Below, piece by piece: positions 33,127 to 40,735 of a DNA stretch of 64,000 nt (the first letter of the stretch is position 1; each line of letters begins with the position of its first letter). The notes beneath the pieces are model-generated. The model was not told the origin of the DNA. It ran no database searches and saw only the letters and a program-made list of their open reading frames with translations. Origin of the DNA: Leclercia adecarboxylata (lineage in GTDB: Bacteria > Pseudomonadota > Gammaproteobacteria > Enterobacterales > Enterobacteriaceae); NCBI RefSeq assembly GCF_023639785.1, contig NZ_CP098325.1, positions 2,170,001-2,234,000 on the forward strand, read 5' to 3'. Both the position numbers and the translations under genes were made by a program.

Positions 33127-33319
33127 CTCGTTCAGGATGACGCGTGGCTCTACCCTAAACTGCGAGCGCTGCTGGTTCATTGCATTTGGTCATGTTTGTT
33201 AGTCAGTGCTTTTAAGCCTGGCTACAAAAACATTAAGAAATGTTAATCATTGCACCTTTATTTATAACGAAACTATGTATGATGTCAGTTCAGCCAGCGC
33301 CGTGAGGGTCATACCTGTT

Positions 33320-33490
33320 ATGAAATTTCTCTGTCCTGTATGCAGAAGTAACCGGTTCTTTTTCACATCCTTCGATCCCATACAAAATCTGCCACACGGT
33401 GCGTTATGTTCTGTATGCGGAACCCGGCTTACTACGCGCTCCATCCTTCCAGCGTCGCGCAAAAGGCGCTGGCCTAAACAAGTGGTTTAG
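33320..33490 (+). CDS. small zinc-ribbon protein
   Basis: 56 residues from MKFLCPVCRSNRFFF, with a second knuckle GALCSVCGTRL about 27 residues later. Two C-x2-C pairs make a classical four-cysteine zinc ribbon. The C-terminal tail is basic (RKRRWPKQVV), which suggests nucleic-acid binding. A 38-codon upstream extension without ribosome site is unlikely. A hairpin (GCCTAAAC/GTTTAGGC, 33472-33492) overlaps its end. It lies between the prophage tail operon and the ars genes. Confidence 0.5.
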   Translation: MKFLCPVCRSNRFFFTSFDPIQNLPHGALCSVCGTRLTTRSILPASRKRRWPKQVV

Positions 33491-33542
33491 GCTTCTTGTG
33501 ATACAAAGCTGACCACCTGAAGCGTCGCGAGGTCTGCTAAGA

Positions 33543-33581
33543 GCGAAAAGCGGACGCCCGCATAGCGTAAACAGGCGTCCG
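33543..33581 (-). terminator. ars operon terminator
   Basis: CGGACGCC/GGCGTCCG stem with a 15-base loop; on the minus strand it is followed by CTTTTCGC. It lies just past the arsC stop. Confidence 0.75.
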
Positions 33582-33600
33582 ATATTTTGAAGTGGGCAGA

Positions 33601-34026
33601 TTACTTAACCCGCTTCCCCGTTTCGTCAATGACCTTCTCGCCATCCTCTTTGGTAAACACTCCTTTCTGGCCTTCCGGTAGAATATCCAGCACTATTTCT
33701 GAAGGACGGCAAAGACGAGTGCCAAGCGGCGTAACGACAATCGGCCGATTAATCAGGATCGGATGTTGAAGCATGAAATCAATCAACTGCTCATCACTAA
33801 ATTTCTCTTCATCAAGTCCCAGTTGTTCATAAGGCTCAACATTCTTACGCAGCAATGCACGTACCGTAATTCCCATATCTGAAATAAGTTTAATCAACTC
33901 ATCGTGGGTCGGGGGCGTATCGAGATAATAAATTATCGTCGGTTCGTTGCCGCTGTTACGGATCATCTCCAGCGTGTTGCGTGAGGTGCCACAGGCTGGG
34001 TTGTGATAGATGGTAATGTTGCTCAT
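33601..34026 (-). CDS. arsC: arsenate reductase ArsC (glutaredoxin-dependent)
   Basis: 141 residues, the length of the E. coli/R773 enzyme. HNPACGTSRNTLEMI carries the catalytic Cys12; conserved LGTRLCRPSEIVLDIL holds arginines of the arsenate-binding site. It reduces arsenate to arsenite with glutathione and glutaredoxin in the cytoplasm, giving the ArsB substrate. It is the last gene of the arsR-arsB-arsC unit, 12 bases after arsB. Confidence 0.96.
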   Translation of the reverse strand: MSNITIYHNPACGTSRNTLEMIRNSGNEPTIIYYLDTPPTHDELIKLISDMGITVRALLRKNVEPYEQLGLDEEKFSDEQLIDFMLQHPILINRPIVVTPLGTRLCRPSEIVLDILPEGQKGVFTKEDGEKVIDETGKRVK

Positions 34027-34038
34027 ATCAGTATCTCA

Positions 34039-35328
34039 TTACAAAGTGACAGAGAGCCGCCACGCCAGCGCGGCCAAGGTGACAAACAGCACCGGCACAG
34101 TCATGACAATGCCGGTACGGAAGTAATATCCCCAGGTAATCTTTATATTTTTCTGGGCAAGCACATGCAGCCACAGCAGGGTTGCCAGACTGCCAATCGG
34201 GGTGATTTTCGGGCCTAAATCGCAGCCAATCACATTGGCATAAACCATTGCCTCTTTGACGACGCCGGTCGCCGTACTCCCGTCAATCGAGAGCGCGCCA
34301 ATCAGTACCGTCGGCATATTGTTCATCACAGACGACAGAAACGCAGTCATAAAACCGGTACCAAACGTGGCAGCCCATAAACCTTTGTCTGCCAACATAT
34401 TGAGTACGGCAGAAAGATATTCAGTTAGTCCTGCGTTACGCATACCGTAGACGACCAGATACATGCCCAGCGAGAAAATAACGATCTGCCATGGCGCACC
34501 GCGCAGGACTTTCCCGGTGTTGATGGCATGGCCTCGTTTCGCCACCACAAACAACACTGCTGCGCCAGCCGCCGCTATCGCACTGACCGGGATCCCCAGC
34601 GGCTCCAGAACAAAGAAACCGACAAGCAGCAATAACAGGACAATCCAGCCCGCCCTGAAGGTTGCCGGATCCTTGATTGCACTGGCAGGCTTCTTCAGCA
34701 GCGAAACGTCATACGTTGCCGGAATATCCCTGCGGAAGAAGAGATGCAGCATGACCAGTGTGGCCGCAATCGCTGCCGCATCCACGGGGATCATCACGGA
34801 GGCGTACTGCGTAAAGCCCAGACCGAAGAAGTCTGCCGAGACGATATTCACAAGGTTAGAAACAATGAGCGGCAGGCTGGCCGTATCTGCAATAAATCCT
34901 GCGGCCATGACAAAGGCCAGTGTCGTGCCCTGGCTGAATCCCAGTGCGAGCAGCATCGCAATTACAATCGGCGTCAGGATTAGTGCGGCGCCGTCATTGG
35001 CAAATAACGCAGCAACAGCAGCCCCGAGCAAGACTATCCAGGTAAACAAAAGGCGGCCACGTCCGTTACCCCAGCGGGAGACGTGCAGTGCGGCCCATTC
35101 AAAGAAGCCGGACTCATCGAGCAACAGGCTGATGATGATGACCGCAATAAATGCCGCTGTCGCGTTCCAGACGATATTCCAGACAACGGGAATATCAGCG
35201 ATATGGATGACTCCAGTACCCAGCGCCAGCGCAGCTCCGATACTCGCGCTCCAGCCAATACTCAGGCCTCTGGGTTGCCAGATCACCAGTACCAGCGTCA
35301 GTAAAAATATACTCCCTGCCAGAAGCAT
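34039..35328 (-). CDS. arsB: arsenite efflux transporter ArsB
   Basis: 429 residues from [19 protein letters not shown], equal in length to E. coli ArsB; an in-frame ATG five codons earlier is possible. Twelve hydrophobic segments, with hallmark [14 protein letters not shown] and [17 protein letters not shown]. It exports arsenite and antimonite in exchange for protons at the inner membrane. No arsA or arsD lies next to it, so the system is the simple chromosomal three-gene type. Confidence 0.96.
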   Translation of the reverse strand: MLLAGSIFLLTLVLVIWQPRGLSIGWSASIGAALALGTGVIHIADIPVVWNIVWNATAAFIAVIIISLLLDESGFFEWAALHVSRWGNGRGRLLFTWIVLLGAAVAALFANDGAALILTPIVIAMLLALGFSQGTTLAFVMAAGFIADTASLPLIVSNLVNIVSADFFGLGFTQYASVMIPVDAAAIAATLVMLHLFFRRDIPATYDVSLLKKPASAIKDPATFRAGWIVLLLLLVGFFVLEPLGIPVSAIAAAGAAVLFVVAKRGHAINTGKVLRGAPWQIVIFSLGMYLVVYGMRNAGLTEYLSAVLNMLADKGLWAATFGTGFMTAFLSSVMNNMPTVLIGALSIDGSTATGVVKEAMVYANVIGCDLGPKITPIGSLATLLWLHVLAQKNIKITWGYYFRTGIVMTVPVLFVTLAALAWRLSVTL

Positions 35329-35372
35329 CTCAGACTCCATCATATATGGTTATGTATATGTATTTTCCTGCC

Positions 35373-35693
35373 TCAGCAGGAGGTGCAGGCTGATTTATCC
35401 AGCCATTCACGCACATCCTCGCGCATACACTGCCAGGACGTTGTGATTGTCTCAGCTGCCCACGCCGGTATGTGGGGTGACAGACGATAGTGGATCCATT
35501 TGCCTTCACGACGGTCAAGAACCAGCCCAGCATCGCGAAGGATAGCCATATGTCGCGAGATTTTGGGCTGCGATTCGGAGGTGGCCGCGCAGATATCGCA
35601 GACGCACAGTTCACCGGTCTCCCGGAGAAGCATGATGATGGCGAGCCGGGTTTCATCCGACAGGATTTTGAAAAGCTGAACAGGTTGTAGCAT
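35373..35693 (-). CDS. arsR: arsenical-responsive repressor ArsR
   Basis: 106 residues of the ArsR/SmtB family. The metalloid site ELCVCDIC (cysteines about 30, 32 and 35) precedes the recognition helix SQPKISRHMAILRDAGLV; GKWIHYRLSPHIPAW follows. As(III) binding releases it from the ars operator. It is the first gene of the operon and is divergent from arsH. The C-terminal tail with CTSC adds two further cysteines. Confidence 0.95.
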   Translation of the reverse strand: MLQPVQLFKILSDETRLAIIMLLRETGELCVCDICAATSESQPKISRHMAILRDAGLVLDRREGKWIHYRLSPHIPAWAAETITTSWQCMREDVREWLDKSACTSC

Positions 35694-35721
35694 TTTTCAC
35701 TCCGTTCCCTTTAGAATATAC

Positions 35722-35737
35722 ATATGATAAATCATAT
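35722..35737. promoter_or_regulatory. predicted ArsR operator in the arsR-arsH divergent region
   Basis: ATATGAT-AA-ATCATAT is a perfect 7-bp inverted repeat, flanked by further A/T-rich partial symmetry, and lies between the divergent arsR and arsH starts. ArsR-family operators are A/T-rich dyads of this kind. One site could control both directions. Confidence 0.65.
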
Positions 35738-35778
35738 ATGTTAACTTTGAAATCATCTGCTCTCTCTGGAGGAGAAAA

Positions 35779-36477
35779 ATGGAACAATTTCCTGCCCTGA
35801 ACACCGAATGCTTTGATCAACACATCGCTGAACGCCTGCACCTGCAGGAGCCGCCACGGATTCTGATCCTGTATGGCTCAGTAAGAGAGCGCTCCTACAG
35901 CCGCTTTGCCGCGGAAGAAGCCGGTCGCCTGCTGACGGCAATGGGCGCGGAGGTAAAACTCTTTAACCCCTCCGGTTTACCCCTGCCGGATGATGCTCCG
36001 GACACGAATCCTAAAGTCACAGAGCTACGCGGTCTGGTCAGATGGTGTGACGGGATGGTGTGGAGTTCTCCGGAACGGCACGGGGCTATGAGCGCAGTTA
36101 TGAAGGCGCAGATCGACTGGATACCCTTAAGTGAAGGCGCGGTTCGTCCTTCACAGGGCAAAACACTGGCAGTAATGCAGGTTTGCGGCGGCTCCCAGTC
36201 CTTCAATGCAGTAAACCAGATGCGTATTCTGGGCCGCTGGATGCGGATGTTTACGATCCCCAACCAGTCTTCTGTGGCTAAAGCCTGGCAGGAATTCGAT
36301 GAAAATGGACGTATGAAACCTTCGTCATGGTATGACCGCATCGTCGATGTAGCCGAGGAGCTGTTTAAAATCACGCTGCTGCTTAAGGGACAAACCGGCT
36401 ATCTTGCGGATCGTTACAGCGAGCGAAAAGAGAGCCATCAGGAGCTTTCATCCCGTGTCAATCAGGACAAAATATAA
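35779..36477 (+). CDS. arsH: ArsH, NADPH:FMN oxidoreductase (organoarsenical oxidase)
   Basis: 232 residues of the NADPH-dependent FMN reductase fold. [21 protein letters not shown] (residues about 28-48) is the FMN phosphate loop; [20 protein letters not shown] is diagnostic of ArsH. The family oxidises trivalent methylated and aromatic arsenicals to less toxic pentavalent forms. GGAGGAG sits before the ATG. Transcribed away from arsR under the shared operator. Confidence 0.95.
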   Translation: MEQFPALNTECFDQHIAERLHLQEPPRILILYGSVRERSYSRFAAEEAGRLLTAMGAEVKLFNPSGLPLPDDAPDTNPKVTELRGLVRWCDGMVWSSPERHGAMSAVMKAQIDWIPLSEGAVRPSQGKTLAVMQVCGGSQSFNAVNQMRILGRWMRMFTIPNQSSVAKAWQEFDENGRMKPSSWYDRIVDVAEELFKITLLLKGQTGYLADRYSERKESHQELSSRVNQDKI

Positions 36478-36891
36478 TGCCTTTTCTTCGTTAATCCATA
36501 CTGCATGAGCTTAACAACGTCCGCTATTGGCACACAGCGGACGAAGTGTACGAAGCGGTGCGTACCTTCAAATCTTACAAACGGATTGATGGCAATTTTG
36601 CCAAGGTGGGTGTCGTTGTAGAGCGGCGGGTGTGATTTCTGGAAGCGGTTACGCAAAGTTTCAATGGTATGGTTTTTATGTCTCCTAGCGGTTTTTAGGT
36701 ATTAATTGTGTGAAATGTGAGCATTATGAGTGGGTGTATGGTGTTTCTGTGAGAAATTCTTCCCCAAAACGATATGCAACCTACTGAATAGCATGGAGTT
36801 GTATTGGTAGCGGAAATGGTGCAAATCAACACTTCAATTGCAACTTATCCCTTTGTTTTCAATTAATAAAAATGCCATTTGAATAGTATGC
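36478..36891. other. 414-bp A/T-rich junction without a confident gene
   Basis: Right end of the inferred integrated element. A 45-codon stretch without start (36501-36635: HELNNVRYWHTADEVYEAV onward) reads like a remnant of a gene, and it contains a GTCCGCT/AGCGGAC hairpin at 36519-36542. The last 250 bases are A/T-rich with no visible coding. The dcp homology begins sharply at about 36892. Confidence 0.45.
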
Positions 36892-37140
36892 TTCGCCCAT
36901 ATCTTCGGGGGCGGCTACGCAGCCGGCTATTACGCCTATCTGTGGACCCAAATGCTGGCCGACGACGGCTATCAGTGGTTCGTAGAAGAGGGCGGACTGA
37001 CCCGCGAAAACGGCCAGAAATTCCGCGAGGCGATTTTGTCCCGCGGGAACAGCACTGATTTAGCTGAACTTTATCGCCAGTGGCGCGGGCACGATCCGCA
37101 GATCGAGCCGATGCTGGTGAATCGCGGCTTGAGCGCGTAA
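36892..37140 (+). pseudogene. dcp: C-terminal stub of dcp (peptidyl-dipeptidase Dcp)
   Basis: 82 codons read FAHIFGGGYAAGYYAYLW onward to the stop, matching the C-terminal end of the M3-family zinc peptidase Dcp (about 680 residues in full). The HExxH site and all upstream parts are missing; a stop codon lies 9 bases before the homology. In E. coli dcp is close to ydeE in the same relative orientation, so this is the native 3' end left after an element integrated into dcp. The rest of dcp, possibly with a replacement 3' end from the element, should lie left of the window. Confidence 0.8.
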
Positions 37141-37164
37141 GGGCTTTTTCAGGCTGGAAACAGA

Positions 37165-37188
37165 ACCGGGCGCAATGCCCGGTTTTTT
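37165..37188 (+). terminator. dcp terminator (copy A)
   Basis: ACCGGGC/GCCCGGT stem, GCAAT loop, six Ts. It lies 25 bases after the dcp stop. A second copy with nearly the same flank lies at 38210-38233. Confidence 0.88.
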
Positions 37189-37334
37189 GTTCGCTTTTTT
37201 CTTGCCCAAAATGAATCCTTAAATTCTGCGAAATTTGCAGGGGGATACGGCCCGATTATTCACGTAGCCACATCTTCACATTTCCGCTTGAGATTACATG
37301 ATAAAGAAGCCAGGGGCTAAAGACCCATCCGGAC

Positions 37335-37350
37335 ATTCCGCGAGGCGATT
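37335..37350 (+). repeat. 16-bp direct repeat of a dcp segment
   Basis: Identical to 37020-37035 in the dcp stub, 315 bases apart, with no similarity either side. Length and location fit an att-core or a short recombination scar. Confidence 0.6.
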
Positions 37351-37683
37351 GCCGCCAACGCAGCAAAAAATATCCCTTCCTAATCGAAATCCTACGCTTC
37401 AGAAGGGAGACCAAATGGTCATCGTTTCAAGGAGACGTGAATGTAATTGAATTGTTAGGAAAAGTCTCAGTTATAAGAATTTATATCTGATAATTTAGGT
37501 TTAGGGTTTCATCTAATACTGGAGCGCGACAACCACTAAAGAGATTAATCACGCCTTGGACACAACAGATGATTAGGTTTGGGGAGGAACGGGAATGGGT
37601 GTCGTCCTTGACATTGTCTCCAGCCGGTAACGCCAGGCGTAACCGTAAAGTTATCTTCTACATCGTTCCCGGCCGGAGCCGGA

Positions 37684-38055
37684 CTACATTTCGGAGTATC
37701 TGATCTTTTCGTCGTTCAGGCCCAATATCGTCTTAATATAAGGCACGGACACTACATCTCTTTCGGTGGCCTGAATAAGCCAGTTTCTGGTCTCAGAAAT
37801 TGAATAAATACGCTCCTCGCTTATGCTTCCCTCAGCCATGCGGGTGAGTTCTCTGATAATAGATGGAACAGTAATATCCAGATCTTTGAGTGCGAGTGAG
37901 AGTGCCGCTTCTCCGATTATGACATAGCCTTTTTCGTCGTATAGATTAGACAATAAAACCTCCAGTTTGTTGATGATAACTTCATAATCAATGCTAGCCA
38001 AAGTTAGAGGAACTGCATTCAGAATGCTCTTCACTTTAACTATTGCGGTTGCCAC
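37684..38055 (-). CDS. hypothetical protein of the inter-dcp segment
   Basis: 123 residues from a GTG, mainly helical (VIIGEAALSLALKDLDITV, then SISEERIYSISETRNWLIQ). Soluble, lower GC than the host genes. An AGAAGG is eleven bases upstream of the GTG, so initiation is weak or the start is elsewhere. I recognise no family. It is the only gene in the about 1-kb segment between the two dcp tails. Confidence 0.45.
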   Translation of the reverse strand: MATAIVKVKSILNAVPLTLASIDYEVIINKLEVLLSNLYDEKGYVIIGEAALSLALKDLDITVPSIIRELTRMAEGSISEERIYSISETRNWLIQATERDVVSVPYIKTILGLNDEKIRYSEM

Positions 38056-38389
38056 TATGACGTTGGCCTTCTCTTTATGAGCAAGTTGTATGTTGTACCG
38101 GATAATTATTCTGAATTGCCCGCCAAAGATAAAAAAATGAAATGTAAAAGCGCCTGCACAGCAGTCCAGAGGCTGAGGGTCTGTTGGGCATTTTCAGACG
38201 GGAGACAGAACCGGGCGCGATGCCCGGTTTTTTTCATTTTTGGTTAAGTTTTGCGAGCTAACGCTTTGAGCATTCAATAAATAAAATAATTGCTTACGTC
38301 TTTATGCTCTCGCCTCGCTCGATATAACCATAAGCATGTCTTATATTTTAAGAGCGGCAGGTTGCCGCATACACCCACAGGAGTTCAAA
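38056..38389. other. 334-bp stretch with a decayed dcp tail and a promoter region
   Basis: The first 110 bases show no gene. From 38171 to 38236 lies a degenerate copy of the dcp end and its terminator. The A/T-rich part after it (38240-38350) probably carries the promoter for the small ORFs at 38390 and 38521. Confidence 0.5.
38171..38236 (+). repeat. second, degenerate copy of the dcp 3' end and terminator
   Basis: GGC-TGAG, GGGCATTTTCAG and GACAGAACCGGGCGCGATGC align with the dcp stub end at about 37127-37188 (GGGCTTTTTCAG, AACAGAACCGGGCGCAATGC), ending in the same ACCGGGC/GCCCGGT terminator. The stop codon of dcp is lost. It marks an older displaced dcp tail. Confidence 0.7.
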
Positions 38390-38491
38390 ATGAAATCCAA
38401 CGATCAAGGTGCTAACAAAGATCAGTCTAAGCAGTCTCAAAAGAACCCGAAAGACGATCAGTCCCAACAGAAACCGGGTAAAGCTAAGTAG
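38390..38491 (+). CDS. 33-residue Lys/Gln/Asp-rich peptide
   Basis: MKSNDQGANKDQSKQSQKNP is followed by KDDQSQQKPGKAK. No hydrophobic residues of note; intrinsically disordered. CAGGAG lies before the ATG at good spacing. It looks like small hydrophilic stress peptides of enterobacteria, but I cannot assign it. The next small ORF follows 29 bases later, probably on the same transcript. Confidence 0.5.
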   Translation: MKSNDQGANKDQSKQSQKNPKDDQSQQKPGKAK

Positions 38492-38520
38492 TCCCTCATA
38501 CCATGTTTGACGGAGGTTTT

Positions 38521-38655
38521 ATGACCGATCGTCCCGATTACGTTGATCCTCTTCCTGATGATGAACCGCTTCCTGATGATGACATTCCTGACGTACCCGA
38601 TGTGAATGACCCGCCGGTCGTTGACGATCCTGACGTAACCAGGAAACCGCTCTAA
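38521..38655 (+). CDS. 44-residue acidic Asp/Pro repeat peptide
   Basis: MTDRPDYVDPLPDDEPLPDD and more D-x-P/D-P-x repeats, ending TRKPL. About one third Asp/Glu, one quarter Pro, no Cys or Trp; certainly disordered. GGAGG precedes the ATG and a terminator follows, so the gene unit is convincing. Function unknown. It may pair electrostatically with the basic 33-residue peptide before it (speculation). Confidence 0.55.
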   Translation: MTDRPDYVDPLPDDEPLPDDDIPDVPDVNDPPVVDDPDVTRKPL

Positions 38656-38664
38656 AAACATTTT

Positions 38665-38686
38665 AACCGCCTTCGGGCGGTTTTTT
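38665..38686 (+). terminator. rho-independent terminator
   Basis: AACCGCC/GGCGGTT stem with a TTCG tetraloop and six Ts. It closes the two-small-ORF unit. Confidence 0.9.
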
Positions 38687-38791
38687 ACGTTCTGAACAAA
38701 TGCCCTGCTAAGGCCCGGAAATCTTTCTTTCATATTCCTGCGCAGTCTTATTATGATGGCGCGTTTAACGTTGCCTGTTTAAAGGATGATG

Positions 38792-39115
38792 ATGGATTTT
38801 TCCCCTGTACTACATGCCTTAGCGGCCGTCACTGTTCAGTGTTTATGTGGCCTGAAAGGGGGCCGGTGGGGCGTCGGCGGGGCGCTGGGTGCGCTGTGGT
38901 TTATCGCCCGGGAGCAGACCCAGGCTGAATACCGCTGGATTGCGCTCTTTGGGCACGGCAAGCGGGCCAACATGCCGTGGTGGGGCGGGTTTGACTGGCA
39001 GGTATGGAATGTGGCCAGCCTGCTCGACTGGCTGGTGCCGGTGGTGGCCTGCACCCTGGTGTGGCTGTTGTCCCGGGCCTTGCGCCAGAAAAGTGCCAGC
39101 AGACAGGGGGCGTAG
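38792..39115 (+). CDS. small inner-membrane protein, unknown
   Basis: 107 residues. Hydrophobic segments at about 5-30 and 75-97 flank a soluble, Trp-rich loop (HGKRANMPWWGGFDWQVWN). Three consecutive ATGs occur; the third has AAAGGA at best spacing. The basic end (RALRQKSASRQ) suggests the C-terminus is cytoplasmic. No known family. Confidence 0.55.
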   Translation: MDFSPVLHALAAVTVQCLCGLKGGRWGVGGALGALWFIAREQTQAEYRWIALFGHGKRANMPWWGGFDWQVWNVASLLDWLVPVVACTLVWLLSRALRQKSASRQGA

Positions 39116-39233
39116 AGCAAGGTTGTTTAGTCTTCATTTATCTTCACCATGCTAGCTTGTTCAGGATCCGCAGCCCGGTATGGATTGCCGGGTCCGTAGA
39201 TATCAAAATACAAATCTATCCATGCAAGCATTT

Positions 39234-39259
39234 ACCGCCAGTCTCTGGCGGTTTTTTTT
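39234..39259 (+). terminator. rho-independent terminator
   Basis: ACCGCCAG/CTGGCGGT stem with a three-base loop and eight Ts, ending the preceding membrane-protein transcript. Confidence 0.9.
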
Positions 39260-39341
39260 GCCCTTTCGCTGGATCATGAATTTTTTTCAACACCGATGAA
39301 TTTTTCTCGTTTGCTCCCGAGCCCGCGCTGTGACATCTTTT

Positions 39342-39365
39342 GGACATATAGCCATCCAGAAGTCT
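39342..39365 (+). promoter_or_regulatory. possible MetJ box array
   Basis: Three adjacent octamers, GGACATAT, AGCCATCC and AGAAGTCT, match the MetJ box AGACGTCT at 5, 5 and 7 of 8 bases. MetJ needs at least two neighbouring boxes. The next gene belongs to the methionine synthase family, which makes methionine control plausible. Confidence 0.35.
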
Positions 39366-39428
39366 AAATATTCAAATAATGAATTATCACTGTCGGCAAT
39401 TACCTGGCGGCAGTTAAAGGAGATAAGC

Positions 39429-40532
39429 ATGCAGCGACAACACGCCCCGTACCGTGCCGATGTGGTAGGTAGCTTTTTACGTCCCGACGCCATCAAACAG
39501 GCGCGAGTGAAATTTGCCAGCGGTGAGATCGATGCCCAGCAGCTGCGTGCCGTAGAAGATGAAGCGATTCGTCATGTGGTTGAACAGCAGTGCGCCTGCG
39601 GTCTTCATGTAGTAACGGACGGCGAGTTTCGTCGCGCCTGGTGGCACTTTGATTTCTTCGACGGCCTGCAGGGCGTGGAGCGTTACGAATCCGAGCAGGG
39701 GATCCAGTTCAACGGCGTGCAGACCAAAGCCCACGGGGTGCGCGTCACCGGTAAGCTGGGCTTTGGCAGCCATCCGATGCTCGACGACTTCCGCTATCTG
39801 CAAAGCGTCAGCGGCAATGCTCAGCCGAAGATGACCATCCCGAGCCCGAGCGTGCTGCATTTCCGCGGCGGGCGTAAGGTCATCGACGCCACAGTTTATC
39901 CGGATCTGGAGGTCTACTTCGATGACCTGGCCCGGACCTGGCGCGATGCAATCCATGCCTTCTATGCCGCGGGCTGCCGCAACCTGCAGCTGGACGACAC
40001 CGTCTGGGCCTACCTTTGCTCGGACGATCAGCGCCGTCAGATTCTGGAGCGTGGCGACGACCCGGACCAGCTGGCGCGTACCTATGCTCGCGTATTAAAC
40101 AAGGCGCTGGAAGGCAAACCGGACGATCTGACCATCGGGCTGCACGTCTGCCGGGGTAACTTCCGCTCGACCTGGATCTCTGAAGGGGGCTACGAGCCGG
40201 TGGCGGAGATCCTGTTCGGCACCGTCAACGTCGATGCATTCTTCCTGGAATACGATAACGATCGCAGCGGCGACTTTGCCCCGTTACGCTTTATTCGTCC
40301 CGGCAAGCAGCAGGTAGTCCTGGGACTTATCACCACCAAAAGCGGCGAGCTGGAGAACCCGGAAGGGGTGAAAGCGCGTCTGGAAGAGGCGGCGAAATAT
40401 GTGGCGAAAGACCAGATCTGCCTTAGCCCGCAGTGCGGCTTTGCCTCTACCGAAGAGGGTAACGCCCTGACCGAAGCCCAGCAGTGGGACAAGGTTCGCC
40501 TGGTCACGCAAATCGCCAGCGAAGTCTGGTAA
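39429..40532 (+). CDS. cobalamin-independent methionine synthase II family protein (YxjG/MetE C-terminal type)
   Basis: 367 residues from MQRQHAPYRADVVGSFLRPD; AAAGGAG lies seven bases upstream, and an earlier in-frame start is inside the possible MetJ region. The protein has only the catalytic barrel of MetE. LHVCRGNFRS and the late CLSPQCGFAST hold the zinc-ligand His and Cys, and DGEFRR occurs in the first third. It should move a methyl group to homocysteine from a methyl donor still to be defined. Closest in type to Bacillus YxjG/YxjH. Ends 9 bases before a long hairpin. Confidence 0.82.
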   Translation: MQRQHAPYRADVVGSFLRPDAIKQARVKFASGEIDAQQLRAVEDEAIRHVVEQQCACGLHVVTDGEFRRAWWHFDFFDGLQGVERYESEQGIQFNGVQTKAHGVRVTGKLGFGSHPMLDDFRYLQSVSGNAQPKMTIPSPSVLHFRGGRKVIDATVYPDLEVYFDDLARTWRDAIHAFYAAGCRNLQLDDTVWAYLCSDDQRRQILERGDDPDQLARTYARVLNKALEGKPDDLTIGLHVCRGNFRSTWISEGGYEPVAEILFGTVNVDAFFLEYDNDRSGDFAPLRFIRPGKQQVVLGLITTKSGELENPEGVKARLEEAAKYVAKDQICLSPQCGFASTEEGNALTEAQQWDKVRLVTQIASEVW

Positions 40533-40541
40533 TCCCTTATC

Positions 40542-40574
40542 CACAGCGTTGCATTAATAAAGTGCAACGCTGTG
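40542..40574. repeat. 12-bp perfect hairpin between the MetE-like and urt genes
   Basis: CACAGCGTTGCA and TGCAACGCTGTG are separated by nine A/T-rich bases. There is no clear T-run, so it may stabilise the 3' end of the upstream mRNA or act as a bidirectional stop. Confidence 0.6.
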
Positions 40575-40735
40575 CCATCCTGATCCGCGCCTGCCTGTCA
40601 AATCCTCTCCAGCCTCCTGAACTCGCTGAATTTTCGTTCTGGCATCCTTTTTGCTCTGTCTGATCCTGAATGCTTTTTCTGCGTCCACGCCGTAACGGAC
40701 GATTTCGCACAGCTTTCTTTTCAGGAGTGAAAATT

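Larger units (their letters stand above)
37141..37683. other. 540-bp region without a confident gene
   Basis: After the dcp terminator I see no open frame with a ribosome site. A 16-bp sequence, ATTCCGCGAGGCGATT (37335-37350), repeats exactly a segment of the dcp stub (37020-37035). The rest is mixed composition with several stops in all frames. It probably belongs to a decayed inserted segment between the two dcp tails. Confidence 0.4.
39116..39428. other. intergenic region before the MetE-like gene
   Basis: Contains the terminator at 39234-39259 and the possible MetJ boxes at 39342-39365. I see no small ORF with a ribosome site. Confidence 0.5.

Noticed and set aside
33262..33462. Leftward frame opposite the small zinc-ribbon gene
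   Set aside because: It mirrors the cysteine codons of the + strand zinc ribbon and has no start signal.
34463..35446. Long rightward frame opposite arsB (327 codons)
   Set aside because: It is the complement of a well-identified transporter gene; serine/isoleucine-rich shadow frame.
36462..36656. 64-codon leftward frame next to arsH
   Set aside because: It overlaps the arsH end and a hairpin, has no ribosome site, and an equally open remnant lies on the other strand.
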